DNA from: Tremella fuciformis | Lineage: Eukaryota > Basidiomycota > Tremellomycetes > Tremellales > Tremellaceae | Reading direction: 5' to 3' | Assembly: GCA_032768795.1 (NCBI GenBank) | Contig: CP136495.1 | Span: forward strand, 1,614,501-1,678,500 | Length of the DNA stretch: 64,000 nucleotides | In this document: piece by piece, positions 1 through 12,793 of the stretch | How positions within the stretch are numbered: the stretch's first letter is position 1 | Layout: every line of letters starts with the position of its first letter | Notes under the pieces: model-generated | Database searches by the model: none | What the model was told of the DNA's origin: nothing | Seen by the model: only the letters and a program-made list of their open reading frames with translations | Position numbers and translations under genes: made by a program

Positions 1-383
1 GGTTGCGCAGGTAGTGCTTGCACACCGTGAGCTTCTTTTCGCGCTCCCGCGGGTGTGTAGGGAGAGGGGGTGGGGGCCGGAAGTTGGCGGGCGAGGGGGT
101 CGTGTGCCGGTAGGGGCATTCGCCAGGTGGGAGTGGGCACCCTAGTGGTAGGAGCGAGAGGCGGCAAATCTCGTCGTCTACACGTCAGCATCTTCATACA
201 CGAACTTTGATGACTAGTATACTTACCCGAGTCGAGCTTGTAGTTCCTTTCTTGCTTCAGATACCCCTCGACGTCGAGGTTGACCTGGTGAAAGTCGGGA
301 CGAACGAAATCGGCGGCGGGCCCGAGCAAGGCGGCGGAAGACGGGCCCGCCACGCCCATCGCCGGGCTGGCGACGGCAGCCAT
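1..383 (-). CDS. YTH1: CPSF30/Yth1 CCCH zinc-finger protein, 5' part (runs off the left edge)
   Basis: This is the N-terminal part of the 30-kDa subunit of the cleavage and polyadenylation factor, which binds the AAUAAA region of pre-mRNA. Two exons are visible: 227-383 and 1-177, separated by a 49-nt intron (178-226, gtaagt donor, ctgacgtgtag acceptor). After a short Ala/Pro-rich leader, exon 2 carries a CCCH-type finger (C...CPLPPGECPYRH), the family signature TPSPANFRPPP and then REREKKLTVCKHYLR, which opens the next finger. The order matches Yth1 closely. The start is the only Met ahead of the conserved DFHQVNLDVEGYLKQE segment. The remaining fingers lie outside the window. Confidence 0.93.
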   Translation of the reverse strand, partial: MAAVASPAMGVAGPSSAALLGPAADFVRPDFHQVNLDVEGYLKQERNYKLDSGKYTSHQSSCMKMLTCRRRDLPPLAPTTRVPTPTWRMPLPAHDPLARQLPAPTPSPYTPAGARKEAHGVQALPAQ

Positions 384-664
384 GGTGATTGCACCGAGCA
401 AGACGTTCAGAGGGAGACCAGCGGCTGCAGATAGAGAATCGAAGCGATGCTATGCATGCAGATGCGGCGCGAAGAGAGATGTTGACGACTGAAAGAACTG
501 AAATGGTCGCCTCTCACTTTATCCCCCTGTGGCATCTCCAATGTCAGGCTGACTAAGCCGTGTGGCACTTTCTCGTTCACGCCACCAAAGGCCTGCGGTC
601 GATGGCAATCAGAAAAACGCAACCCAATGCATACACACAGATCACAACCGCATACAGGAGGCAG

Positions 665-2504
665 CTAGTTCCTCTTGCGATAGTACGCCTTCTTTGGCCG
701 TCCGTCGTCCTCACTATCGCTCTCCGTCTCGTCTCCCTTCTTCGCCTTGGCCTTGACGCTGCCAACACTGATGTTAACCTTCGGTGGGACACTGAATCCG
801 AATGCCTTGCCGACCTTGGCTAGGTCGAGCGAGTTGACGTCGAAGATCTTCTTGAGCGAGTAGGAGGCGTATGACTGAAGATAGGAGCGGTAGCCATCTC
901 GAGCAGACTGGTTGAGGTAGTGGTTCTTGGAGATCAGGCTCTCGAGCTGGGCGTTAGCTCGAAACCCTGAGTCAATCTTGAGGGACCGACCTGCTTCTGC
1001 ACATCTGCAATCTTCTTCTGGGGGAACTGATATTCGTTAAGCGGCACTTTGGCCACCTTCAAGAATCGCAAAAAGCCCAGCTCGCTCGGCAGCAGGAAGA
1101 GCAGACTCTTGCCTGATTTACCGGCACGTGCTGTGCGGCCAACTCGGTGGATGTAGTCGCGCGGGTCGTCTGGCGGGTCAAATTGTATAATCCAGTCTAC
1201 TTTCGGAATGTCGAGACCACGAGCCGCCACGTCTGTGCAGAGCAAGATGCCGGTCGGGGCGTTACAGAACTCGAAAAATGTGTTGGTACGCTTCTGCTGT
1301 TTCTGCTTGCCCTGGCGCATCAGCAAGACAAACGCCGACAACCCGGACCACATACGTGGAGGTCGAGGACTGGCACATCGATGTAGTTCAGCAGTTCGGC
1401 ATGGTATTTGACGCTGTTGCAGCTGGAGAAGAACACGATGACTTTCTTCTTGAGGTTCTTCTTGAGGAAAGTGAACAGCAGCATGAATCTTTTGTCCGAA
1501 TCGCAGACGACATAGCCCTGCTCCAGCATGTCGACCGTGGAAGCGTTCTTCTCCGAGTCGACGTTGATATACAGAGGCCCCGGGCGAAGAGAGATGCGTG
1601 CGAGATCGGTGACCTTGGTAGTTTGGGTTGCGGAGAACAGCATGGATTGTCGGTTCTCTGTGCGGCGTCAGCGGATGAAGCACGATGCGCATCAAGGCCT
1701 ACCATTCGGCAAAAGCTTGATGATCTGCTTCATCTCTTCTTCGAAACCGATCTCTAAGATCCGATCCGCCTCGTCGATGACCAGTGCCTTCAGGTTCTTG
1801 AAAATGAAACCTCTCGTGTTTTGGAGGTGGTCGAGCAGTCGACCAGGCGTGGCAACAATCAGGTTGACACCCTTTTGCAGCTTGTCTGCTTCGGCTTTTC
1901 GATTCGCGCCGCCCATGAGGACACCAAACGTCTGCGAATGTCCCTGCATCAACTCTTTCGCGACTCCGAAAATCTGCAGAGCGAGCTCGCGAGTAGGGGA
2001 GATGATGATGACACCGGTGCCTACAGCTCAGCTTGCCCCGAGACACACAACACCAAACGCACCGTTCACAGGCTTGAATCTCAACGTACTCAGCATCTCT
2101 ACGCTGGGCACCAGGAAAGCCATTGTCTTGCCGCTGCCTGTCCGAGCTGCTCCGAGCACATCCTTGCCCGCGAGAAGAGGAGGGATTGTGCGAGCTTGAA
2201 CTTCGGTCATGGTCTCAAAGCCCATGCGCTCGATAGCCGCAACAGTTGGGGGGAAAAGAGTGAGAGTAGAGAACGGAACTCGCTCGTACGGTGCCGAAGA
2301 GGCCGGAGGCGGAGCGGACGAGCTTGCTGGTAGAGCGGCATCGAGGGTCACCTTGGACGAGCTGGCCTCGACCGGTGCTCGGTCATCGGATTCATGGCCG
2401 TTGGCCTGTGTCTCGGCAACAGAATTCTGCTTTGAAGAGCGCTTGCGCTTCTTGCCAGGCTTGACACCGTCTGGCCTAGGAGGAGCAGCGGCTATTGTCG
2501 ACAT
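665..2504 (-). CDS. HAS1: DEAD-box ATP-dependent RNA helicase Has1
   Basis: Nucleolar helicase needed for 18S rRNA processing and 60S assembly. Five exons give 554 codons: 2063-2504, 1703-2020, 1356-1657, 991-1311 and 665-946; introns are 42-45 nt and all phases agree. Motifs appear in order: ARTGSGKT (motif I), PTRELALQ (Ia), TPGRLLDH (Ib), VIDEADRIL (II), LFSAT (III) and HRVGRTAR (VI). The region after the helicase core holds the Has1-type segment ending KKAYYRKRN. The N-terminus is basic and low in complexity, as in homologues. Yeast Has1 is about 505 aa; the extra length is at the N-terminus. It is transcribed away from UTP5, another ribosome-biogenesis gene. Confidence 0.96.
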
Positions 2505-3456
2505 GGTGTAGTGATGGAGATAGCTTTGAAGATGGTCTCGTGTCGTCGCTCTGCTGACTTTTCTGGAGAAAATGCCAATAAAGGGGTGGAGATATAATGT
2601 GGTCTGTGAGACGGAAGCAAAATTACGGGCCCAAGCAGCTGGCAAAATTCTGTCTCTATCCTGTCTCTCTCCTTCCAGCTTCACGTTCAACAACAACCAT
2701 GATCAATAGCATATAGCATCTGCGCTCGTGTAACAGTATCCACCGCATAGAGTAACGCCAGCCTTCACTCGTGAGTTCCGCTCGTTCACCTTCTGCCACT
2801 TTTCCCCTCCCGCCCCTCTTCTCGACACGATGACCTAGTGTTCATTTTCAAACTAGAGTCTGTGAGGCCAAGCGCCCAAGACACATAAACGCACAGCTCT
2901 GATCTCTCTTGCTCAGCGTCGTCTATACATCTCAGACACGTAACTAACCATCGAGTAGCCTCTGAACACCCCGATCATTGCCCAGCTGTGGGACACCTAG
3001 ACATGTGAGCTTTGTCCCTCCTCCGCACTCCCGCACCATCCGTATGATGTCCCATATTGGGAATTACCGCCTGAGCAGCTTCCTCCGTCCCGTCTTCATT
3101 GACGGGGCGAGGGAGAAGCACTGCTGATAGAACATGGCTGTTTTAAACTTCTGATCTTGACCCGGCCGCAGATCGTCGTCTACATGTCAGACGGCATGCT
3201 GACGACTAGTTCATCTCGCAACAATTAATCTTGGCCTCGCGCATTCATAGCGAAGCAGTAAGTCTCGACTATCCCTACAACCCTCCCACGCACCCCTCTC
3301 TGCTTTATAAATGATGATCCCAACACGACGGTCTTCTTACCCAACGCTGGTGAACACGCCCGAAACCCAATACACCGGGCAACCAATCTGAATCCTTCCT
3401 CTTCTCTCAGAATATCGAAACGTGCCGAACAGGGCTGACAACGAGACTATTCAACC
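2505..3456. promoter_or_regulatory. Divergent intergenic region between HAS1 and UTP5
   Basis: 952 bp separate two ribosome-biogenesis genes that are read in opposite directions. I found no coding signal, RNA gene or repeat here. The stretch just before UTP5 is C/T-rich, as expected of a fungal 5' leader. I could not identify a clear PAC or RRPE-type element by eye. A shared promoter is inference from geometry. Confidence 0.5.
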
Positions 3457-5747
3457 ATGGGCCCCAAGCAGCCAGTTGCCGGGCCGTCTCGGAACAAAAT
3501 GTCCACTCCCTCTCAGGCACCGTCTCCCCCGCCGTGCAAATCTGCCTTCAACGCCTCTCGAACATACTACGCCATGGCGCAGCCGGTACTGGGATCCGCA
3601 GACAAAGTCACCGTTTGGGAGATTGCGTCTGACCGAGTCGTCGCAGAGTGGGAACTCGAAGGAGCCGGCAGGGTTTCGGCTCTTGTGTGGTCGTCCCAAA
3701 CGGTATCCGGAGCGCGGAGAAAGCGGCGCCAAAAAGACTCGGCAACGAAATCGGCAGCCGAGGAAGAGGATGTTGTTCTCATTGTCTCGGACTCGGAAGC
3801 CGTTTCATTTTCGCCCCGGCGTTCAGAAGTGGTCCAACGTCTACCATTGCCCTCCCCTATCACCGCCGCCTGGTCCGATTCCAGGGGCGTACTCTTAGCG
3901 ACCGATTCCTCACTCCTCAGACTGTCATCGAGCCTTTCTTCGATATCACACACTTTCGCCCTCCCCCCCAATCAACCTGCCCCTACCGCCATTTGCGCCT
4001 TCCCGACATCCTCTCCAGACTCTTTACACGTCGTATTGGGGGGCATGTCCGTGACCAGCGTCCAATACAATCTGTCCTCTTCGGTTCCTTCGCGCCATTC
4101 CTCCCCTTTACCAGTGTCCACTTCTTCAGTCACACAACTTCTACCTTTGCCCACATCCAGCAAACCTTCTCGGTCTTTCCTTGTCGTCGATGCGGACGAT
4201 CGAACTGTCTCTCAGTACACCCTGTCGAGCGTGGCAAGCGAGCCGAAGCTGTCACATCGCTTCGCATCACCTACCTTGTCACCTGCCCACTCGGTCGATC
4301 AATCGTCTCAGCACGTCTCGGTGCTACATGCATCAGGCGAGATCTCGCTCTTCCCTACTCCTGCCGAAGTCGATCTGCAAAGACCGCTGTCAGATTCCAA
4401 GCCGAGCTTTGTACGGCTTGTCGAGGGCAAAGACGAAAAGCTGGCCCGGATATGCCGGATCGCCTTTGCTCCCAACAGCGCGGATGTCGCCAGCGCACTG
4501 CTTTGTGGTCGACTTGTCGGTGCGGGTCGAGTCAAATGGTATCGAGCCGTCTATGAGAATCCCGAAGGAGGCGTACGGCCTAGCACCATTGTCAAATGCG
4601 AGGCTCAGGACCTCGTTGCCTCCACTAATTCCTCCGCCGTAAGTCCCATGTGAAGCTTGGGGATGGAGACCGTGCTCATGATGCAGAGCGTTGCGCCCCA
4701 ACGCTTTGTTGCCCCAGCCAAACGTGCAGAGACCATTGCCGACGACACCGGAGATGAGCCGGCGGCTGCATTGCCGACTGATGTCGACATGGCAGACTTG
4801 TCATTAGGCGAACGTCTGCTGGCCCTGCCCAATGGAGATGCTTCTGTAGCCGATGGTGCCGCTCCGAAAAAGCCGGTCCCCTCCCTCGGTCGTCAGACGA
4901 ATGCTTCTTCTCTGACTCGTCTACTCGTGCAGGCACTTCACACATCTGACTCGGCCCTTCTGTCTGTGTGTCTCTCACATCGCGATCCGACACTCATCCG
5001 AAATACAATCCGCAAAATGCCTGCCACCATGGCACTGCCTCTTCTCAAGGCATGTGTTGAACGATTGGGACAGGGCAAAGGTGCCAATTCCCGATCAAAG
5101 CAGCGTGGGAGCGCACAGGGAGAGCAGCACGGCCGAGCCACAGTAGAATGGGTCAAGGGGGTACTGGTGGAGCGCGGTGCTATTCTCATGACTGTGGGTC
5201 CATTGCCATGGGTCAAGTGTCCATGCTGATGGCAAGATGCCATCGCTTCCCGCCCACTTGGCTGCCCTCTCACAAACTCTTCACACCCGCCTGCAGCTGT
5301 ATCAGCCCCTTCTCTCCCTCTCAGGTCGCCTCGACCTTGCCCTTGCGCAGATCACGATGCGTCGCCTTGCCGCCGAAGCTGCCAACGCACAATCATCACA
5401 GAACGGCGGCGAAGGTGCGCGATACGTAGAAGGCGAAAGTGACAGCGAGGACGATGTCGCCGTCGAGGTTGATCACGACGGAGAGGTCGAAGACGTTGAC
5501 ATGCGGGTCAACGGGTACAGCGATGAGTCAGTGCAAGGTAGACACGGTGAGACGTAGCTAATTTGACAGTGAGGCGGACGAGGATGACAGTGAAGAGGGC
5601 GAGAACGACGACGACGATGAAGACGAGGATGGCGAGATGGACGAGGACGACCCACTTGAGTCTGGCTCGGAAGATGGAGGTCTGCTGGATCTCGAAGCGG
5701 AGGAAGGGAGTGACGACGACGATGAAGAGGACTCAGAGGAGGACTAG
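3457..5747 (+). CDS. UTP5: U3 snoRNP (t-UTP) protein Utp5/WDR43
   Basis: Component of the t-UTP/UtpA subcomplex of the small-subunit processome, which acts on Pol I transcription and early 18S processing in the nucleolus. Four exons (3457-4638, 4687-5193, 5237-5526, 5570-5747) give 718 codons. The N-terminal ~390 residues are WD-repeat-like (for example KVTVWEIASDRVVAEW), followed by a Utp12-type helical domain spanning exons 2-3 (ALHTSDSALLSVCLSHRD, IRKMPATMALPLLKACVERL). The last exon is an almost purely acidic Asp/Glu tail. The final intron (gtcagt donor) was chosen because it is the only splice I found that keeps the acidic frame. Length matches yeast Utp5 (~640 aa) and WDR43 (~680 aa). 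Confidence 0.9.
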
Positions 5748-6212
5748 CATCTTTGCATCGCATCATTGGGGCATGTTCACGCATCACAGCATGTCGTTGC
5801 ATATATTCTGCGCATTTCAGACTGTTCGTCGCTAGCGCACGGAGCATGGGATTGTCTCCTTTGCCTTTGGGGTTACCGTCATTATGTCGCGTACAGTATG
5901 AAAGCTCCGTGCTTCAAGGTGACTAACTCTCATTGTCCCGGTTCAGAGACGTGTTACGCGTTTGACTGGCGTCGTTACCGAGCCTGAGACGTGCTGTCAT
6001 GGCCCAGCATCAAAGGAAGGTGGGTAGTCGCGGGACCATAGGGCCGTGTCCATTGGACGAGACAGACAGGCAGACATGTACCTTGGAGTATCACCCAGGG
6101 GACACTGTGACCATGTCAGCAAGACAGCGGTCTGGTCGAGGGTATAAGAGATGCGCAGCCCCTCTCAAAGCCGGGCCAGAGCTCAGGTAGCCTCTTCCTC
6201 GTTTGCGCAACG
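5748..6212. other. Intergenic region with TATA-like element
   Basis: 465 bp without a convincing gene. A TATA-like tataag lies at 6143-6148, about 65-70 nt before the ATG of the following secreted protein gene, and is the only regulatory element I can point to. Confidence 0.4.
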
Positions 6213-7864
6213 ATGTTGTACAGTCTTGCCAGTCTTACCGCCTTCACCCTCATCTGGGGTCTGGCGGGCGCCCGCCCGAACCCACCAGTGATGAACATAG
6301 ATGCCCGCTCCTCGACAGGTAAGGGGACGTGGATCTCGCTGCTCAATGACGAGGATACCTGCCTGGCGCAGATATCCAACGGCACCGATGGGTCGTCTGA
6401 GGGCGGCACGTTGGGCTTGAGGCCCTGCAACGAGGCGAATAGCTGGTCGGTCCTTCTCAACGATTTCAGCATGGGGATCTGGCAGCTGTATGGCCAGAGC
6501 TGGGCTGTCGTGCCGAGGCCCGTGGACGGCTCGACGGATGCGGGGCCGAGCACGCTGAACGTGAGTCTGGGCGCCTTACCCAATTGAAAAGACTCAAGAG
6601 TAGTTGACGGCTTACATCGATGATGTCTCGGTTCGCGCGAACTACTCGTAAGTGCAGCCTTGACCTGGCATAGCGGAAAGGAAGAGACTGAGAGGTGCAC
6701 AGTTGGGAGGCGACCAATAGTTCCCAGATCACGTATCCGATGTGGAACACCAACGGGTCGTACTGCGTCAATGGGGACAAGGATTCCGGCGCGGTCACCC
6801 TAGCCACTTGTCAGAACGTCGACAGTCAGAGTGAGCGGCAACGAGTGCTCAGCTTCGGCTGGCTGATGGGAAGAGTGGAATTGGCGCGGAACGCCCGAAG
6901 TGGTATCTGCATCCAACATCACCGAGAGCGCAGTGTTCCAAGACCCCAAGTCGTCCTCGCGAATCAGGGGTTAGTATCACGGCCGCCTTAAACAAGGCTG
7001 AGAACAGGTCTCGGCCGGGATGACCTGTGTGTCATGGCAGAGGCCGCCCCTGGTGCCAACGGATACAACGGAACCCTCTACCCTGGTCTTGATGGGGTTT
7101 TGTGCGTGCCTCTTGCTGTCTGCGAGAAAGTTGGCTCATGGCAGGGCTCACTGCGTTTCGAACGATGCCGACATAGCTGGCTTCCAGCTCTTCAGCATCA
7201 ATTTCCCCTCGAACTTCCCCACATCCAACTATACTGGCCCAATCACATTCATCAGCTCCCCCGCGGAGTTTGACACGACCAAGAGTTACTGCCTGGATGC
7301 GGGCAGCAGCGCAAGTGACGGATCCAGCGTCGTGGTGCAAGTGTGCGATGCGAGCCAGAGCGGGCAACAGTGGATCATCTCCAATAGCACCATCGTCCTC
7401 AAGGATTCACGTGAGTGACGGGAAGTCACTCCAAACCAAAGCACCACTGAGACGGATCAGCGCTTTGCCTCGATGCGACGAAAGGATCGGGCAGCCTGCA
7501 AGGCCAAGGGGACTATGAGCCCGAGTATGCCCTGCAAGTCTTCACATGCACTGAGAATGATTCAAGACAAGTAAGTCGCCAAGCTTTCCAATACGAAAGA
7601 TGGACTTCAAAAAGCTATGTCGATACTGAATGATAGGTGTTCTCCTTCTACACGGGCAACGACGTGCCTCTGGCTGGCAGGACCGGCAGTGTCTCCGCCG
7701 TTCCGTCCAGTACCAGCATGTCGGCGTCCAGCACCAGTGTGGGCGTCAATAGCTCCCAGCTCCCAGCCTCTAGCACCAGCGCTGCTATTTCAAGCACCAG
7801 TACTGCTGCTTCCAGTGTCAGTGCCCCTGCCTCGAGTACTAGTGCCAGCGCCGCGCAGCGATAG
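6213..7864 (+). CDS. Secreted protein with ricin-B-lectin-like (beta-trefoil) repeats and a Ser/Thr-rich tail
   Basis: Predicted extracellular or wall-associated protein. Eight exons (6213-6560, 6604-6647, 6703-6830, 6874-6969, 7008-7101, 7145-7410, 7461-7570, 7637-7864) give 437 aa with every phase consistent. A signal peptide is evident (MLYSLASLTAFTLIWGLAGA, cleavage near RPNPP). Repeated lectin-like elements follow: DTCLAQ, GSYCVNGD, KSYCLDAGS with GQQWI, and SPLCLDAT followed by YALQVFTC. The last ~60 residues are Ser/Thr/Ala-rich and probably O-glycosylated; I do not see a convincing GPI site. Several N-glycosylation sequons are present. The fold is a carbohydrate-binding type; no ribosome-inactivating catalytic domain is present. 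Ligand unknown. Confidence 0.75.
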
Positions 7865-8022
7865 TGCCCAAAAAAGCGTCTTTGTATGTATGCATCTTGT
7901 AACACCATTCCTTGAGCTGGTGCCACACTGCCACACTGCCACACTCGCCCCCACCTCCCTCCACTTCACGTCGACCACCAACACTTCTGTGTTCTTGCAT
8001 CTGACCATGCCTTTGCGATAGC

Positions 8023-11000
8023 ATGTACTGGCCCATCACCGCTGCCAAGCAGCTCAGCGTGCCCCCGCCGCTAGATGGAAAGCCGGTGCAGAAGCTCAAA
8101 GCGAACAGGAAGGGCAACTTCCTCGCAACCCTCTCGGAAGATGGCCTGGGGATTTGGGATGTCAGAGTGAGTAGGCATTGACTCGCCTATCCAGCTTAGC
8201 TTGTATTCGTGTCCAGTGATAGGTGAGCTGAGCTCCAGCCCACTGTGCTACAAGCTGCGGTCGTTCGGTCGCCTGAGAGCCTCGAGCGATGGGGTCACAA
8301 CGCAGACATCTTCTGGGCACACGACGGGCGGGGCATAATCGTTTTGGTGAGCTACGGTACGCTTCTTTCCCCATAGCTGACGCTGCCAGACATCGACGTC
8401 TCATCTTCTGTTCTACCAGCTCCAGCCATCCTCTCGACCCGCATACGACTCGCCCTCGACGTCGGCGTTCCCAGCTGGCGGCGGTCCGGGCGAGGGGGAC
8501 ACCCTGATGGGATGGAATCTCGTCTATCTCGGCGTCGCCTTCGTCATGGGGACATGTACCTCTGTCCTCTCCCAGTCTCACAGTCTCATGCTATGTCTCC
8601 GAAACCCGCCGAGCATCCTCACTGTGCCGTACCCGCTACCGCCGGCTCTTCTTACAAAATTTGGTTCGCACTTTCCGCCACCACCGCTGGATGGAGAAGG
8701 GGAAGAACAGGTTGATGTAGAGGTATGGGACATGACCAACGCGAAAGAGTGGATGCTCCAGGAAGGTCAGCTAGTGAAACGGTTTGACCACAGTAGCTGA
8801 AGGGCAGAGAAAGGACCGCCTTGTCCAATCGGCCTGACGGGCAGCCGCGTTCCAGGCTTGCAGATAAACTGGACTCTAAGAACGGAAGACGGGAGGGTAT
8901 ACATCATGCGGATACCGCCACAAGCGCCGGCAAGGAAGCGGTCCGATGTGGGTCACTGCCAAGCTCACTTCGTATCTAGCTGACATCGAGTCTGCTGTCA
9001 CTGCTCAACCAGGCCATGCTGTCGCTGGATCGTCAAACCCGCGCTCGCCCAAATTTACAGGTCATATGATCTACCCCGTCCCATCAAAGAGCGCGGTTCC
9101 GAATCTCGCAAACGGCGTAGAAGCGCTGGGACTAGTGGACGAGCCACAGTCAGCCTCCTCTCATGGTTTGACCGACGCCGAACGAGCCGTAGACGTTGCG
9201 GTAAACCCCCGGTTTGGTCTGATCGCCATTGGCACCGCTGGGTGAGCTCCCATTACGTGCTTGGGCGTGTGCGAGCTGACCATCAGTGGCGCGGTCCATA
9301 TCGTCTCAACTAGCACCAACTCTCTCTTCCCCAGGGCTTATCTGATACTGAATCTTAAGCACTCTGCTAATCTACGTGGGGCGCCCCTCCCGGACTGCAG
9401 GGCATTCCTCACTGAACAGGTGTCTCCCCGGGCCGGGTCAACTCTCTAGCATGGACTTCAGACGGATACTGCCTTGCAGCAGGTCATGCGGAGGGCTGGG
9501 CTGTGTGGAGTGTTGGTGGCCGCCTAGGAGGCTGGGGTGTCCGCTCGGAACAAGGTCATGAACAAAGTGGGGACGCGTTCAACAGTGGTGTACAGCAACT
9601 CGTGAGCGAGCATCGCTCCTGGGTGCATACGCTGATTTGCAGGCCTGGGTTCCAGGCAATCTCGAGCTGCTCGTGCTGTCTACCGGCTTAGAGCATCCTG
9701 GATTCGCCAGCATACCGTTCGTCAAGAGCGCTACCACCACGCAGCACTCGCCTGACAATACTCGCTACGCGTTTTTACAGATGGATGATCGGGTCCTCGT
9801 GTACCGAGGGGCAGATCAGCCAGATATGAGTGTCATCAATCCCGAATCAGATGTATGGCAACATATCAAGGTAGGTGTACTGGCCCGCTCCTTATCTGTC
9901 TGACGATGTAGATCCCCAATGCCTACATCTCTACAAATTGGCCAATCCGATACGCCGCAATCTCGTCCGATGGAAAGCTTGTCGCTGTAGCCGGACGGCG
10001 TGGCCTTACTCACTACTCCGCCGCGTCTGGCCGATGGAAGCTGTTTGAAGATGTGCGGCAAGAACGAGACTTTGTGGTTAGAGGCGGTTTGCTCTGGTTT
10101 CATCACGTTCTCGTGGCTGCCGTCGAGGTGGACAAGATCTGTCAGGTACGTATACTATGAACCAAGCGGGGAGTAGGACTGACATAGCAGATCCGTCTGT
10201 ATTCCCGAGACACCGATCTGAACGATATCCATATCCTCCACTCCGTCTCCCTGCGGTCCCCGGTGCAGGTCATGTCGCTTCTAGACAACTCTTTGCTCGT
10301 CTACACATCAGACAACACCCTTTACCACTTTCTCATCATCCCCACTAAAGACTCGATCCGCTTGCACCTATGCGGCAGTATCAACTTTCTTGGGATTGTA
10401 CACGTACCCAGCCGAGTCCGAGCCATGTCCTGGCTCGTGCCCCAGGCTCAGAAGAGTGAGTGCTTCTAGTGTCAGATTCATTGCGGCCTGCTGATGCCAG
10501 ATCTGGGTGACCCGGCGGACGACCTCATCGTCGCGACCATCATCTTTCTGGTAGACGGCAAGCTCGTCTTACTTCGACCGAGACGAGCGGGCAACGATGA
10601 AGTCCGCTATGATATGCAGGTCCTGGCGGACAGGATCGAATCTTATTGGACCCATCTCCATGGTCTCGGCACTCTCGAAAATTCTCTCTGGGGCTTTGAT
10701 GGCACTGGCATGCGCGTGTGGTTGGACGCCCTGACAATCGAGGCGACCAAGGTAGATCAGGCGCGGGATGCTTATGAGAGTGTCAAGGAGAGCGTGTACC
10801 TGAATCTCGACTTCTATCCCCTATGTCAGCTACCCAAGCGTTCTGGCGACCAAAGCTGAGGAGCAGCCATACTCATGGACAAGGGCATCATCATTGGCGT
10901 CGAGCACGAAACCTCTATGCGATCATTACCCTTCTCCCTATTCAAGCTCAACACTGGTACTCATCTTTTTCTTCCGCCTTTTCTCCGACACCACTTATCC

Positions 11001-11904
11001 TCGACAGCTTCGAGTCTCGACAATGCTTTGCTGTTCGCAGCCAACTATCACAATCTCGTTTATTTTGCCCACTCCCTGGAGATACTCCTTCACTCGGTGC
11101 TCGAGGATGATACCTTGAAAGAGTCCGAGTTGCTCGAAGGAACGGTCGAGTTCCTAGACTACTTCCCAGAGTCACTGGACGTCGTCGTCAGTTGTGCTCG
11201 AAAAACGGAGTTGGAGAGATGGGGCATGCTATTCGATGCTGTCGGCAAGCCCAGAGATCTCTTCGAGAAGTGCCTCGAAAAGGGCGCTCTCAAGACTGCC
11301 GCATCGTACCTTCTGGTCCTGCACAATCTGGAACAGTTGGACGATGCAAAGGTGGGTCTGCGGCATGTGTGTCGCACTTCTGACCTTCAGGACACGGTGC
11401 GGCTGCTACGGCTAGCCATGGCTGATCAAGAGTATCGAGTAGGTCAAGGTGGATGGATCTGATGACAACCTGACCAGTTAGCTCTGTAAGGAGCTCCTCC
11501 GCTTCCTCCGCTCGATCGACGAATCGGGCGCAGCACTACGCACAGCCATTCAAGAGATCAATCTCCTATCGCAGGAACCCTCTCCCGATACTCAGCCGGT
11601 GTCCGCACTTGTCGCCCCAGTTCCTGGACTACCGGTCACGAACTCCCTTCTCACCCCGACCCCGCCTCAAAGTGTTTCGCCAACTGGGAAAGGCCCGCGA
11701 CCACCGCTTCTCCGCCAGACCTCTTCTCGATCGGACGCCTTGTCCTCGGACTCGGGTCGCGTCTCGTCCCCCTTTGATCTATCCTCGCCGAGAGTCTACA
11801 CCAGCCCGCCCTCTCCTCTCACGATCGATCCTGCCATGCAAGGACAGGTCACAAACCCTTTGCCTGTACCGAACGCGGTCTCATCGGAACAAGCGGCGGA
11901 CTGA
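8023..11904 (+). CDS. RIC1: RIC1, subunit of the Ric1-Rgp1 exchange factor for Ypt6/Rab6
   Basis: Ric1 with Rgp1 activates the Golgi GTPase Ypt6/Rab6 for endosome-to-Golgi retrieval. The start [11 protein letters not shown] is the conserved Ric1 N-terminus; an upstream ATG (8006) meets a stop after four codons. The first exons are 8023-8166, 8239-8346 and 8390 onward, and there are roughly a dozen short introns. Recognisable blocks include [84 protein letters not shown] and, near the end, [13 protein letters not shown] and [16 protein letters not shown]. The N-terminal half is WD-like, the C-terminal half the helical RIC1 domain. The last ~100 residues are Pro/Ser-rich. I did not resolve every exon boundary. 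Confidence 0.9.
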
Positions 11905-12793
11905 TGCATCATGCTACGAAATTGAGACTAAGAAGCACGTCAAAGGATGTAGGGGGGTCGCCCCCAATATTCCCATATCATCCCCGTTCCCAAAAACTAG
12001 TTCCCAGATTCCCGGAATGTGCAGCGCACCGATGTTTCGTTCTTGGAAAGGCTACGATGTGCGATGGCAGGCAGTCATAGCCCTGGTCTAGCGTTTTGCC
12101 CCCAATCCTCTCAGTCACATTCAACCCGCACGAATTCGAAGCAGCTCAAGCTAAAGCAAATCTGCCCAGAATGCTATTCGGTGTCATGATTGGCCTGTCG
12201 GCAATCGCTCTGGTTGCGCACGGTGCACAGGCCATCTACCTGGCACTCACACCTACAGCCGGTCTATTCATCGCGTCGACTGACGATTCCTCCACGAGCG
12301 CGGCAATCGACGCATTCACCCAAAGAGACTCGCCGATTGGGGGGGAGGTGCTGGAAAAGTGAACAGTATACGCCGTTCAGGGCTCTCAATTAGCACGTCT
12401 AAGGGAGATGGTCGACATCAGTGATCGCTTGCCTAGACTGTGTGTGCAGAATCTCATACGCCCTATGATAGTACGCTTTCTCAAGCTCCTCTTTACGGAC
12501 TTGCTTTATGCACCGCTAGACATACCTCCTTTATCGTTTGGGCGCTCAGCTCTTCGTACGTGAGATCTAGTGTACATACTTGCTCCCACACCCTCCTTTT
12601 GCTCTCGCCATGACGTGTGGGTTGTACAGGGCTCCTCTATAGTTCACTGGTACGCTGATGGGAGCTTGAGAAGGCAAGTGGAGCCGTACCCACTGACCTC
12701 CCCCTTTACCGCGGCAAGACAGAAAGCCACTCGTTTAACAGCAAATCATTCCCCAACCGCTTCAGATCCGGAGACGCAGCGAAATAACACAGG
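11905..12793. other. Intergenic region downstream of RIC1, possibly holding a small membrane-protein exon
   Basis: Mostly unassigned. The stretch 12096-12362 is open on the + strand and reads as one hydrophobic span (GVMIGLSAIALVAHGAQAIY) followed by a polar tail ending GGEVLEK. It lacks a convincing start and would need an upstream exon, for example spliced to an acceptor at cctctcag near 12114. It could be a small one-pass membrane protein or chance. From 12363 to the next gene I see no structure. Confidence 0.3.

Noticed and set aside
5563..5835. Arg/Thr-rich frame at the 3' end of UTP5
   Set aside because: It is the shifted reading of the acidic Asp/Glu tail; the acidic frame ends properly and is typical of this family.
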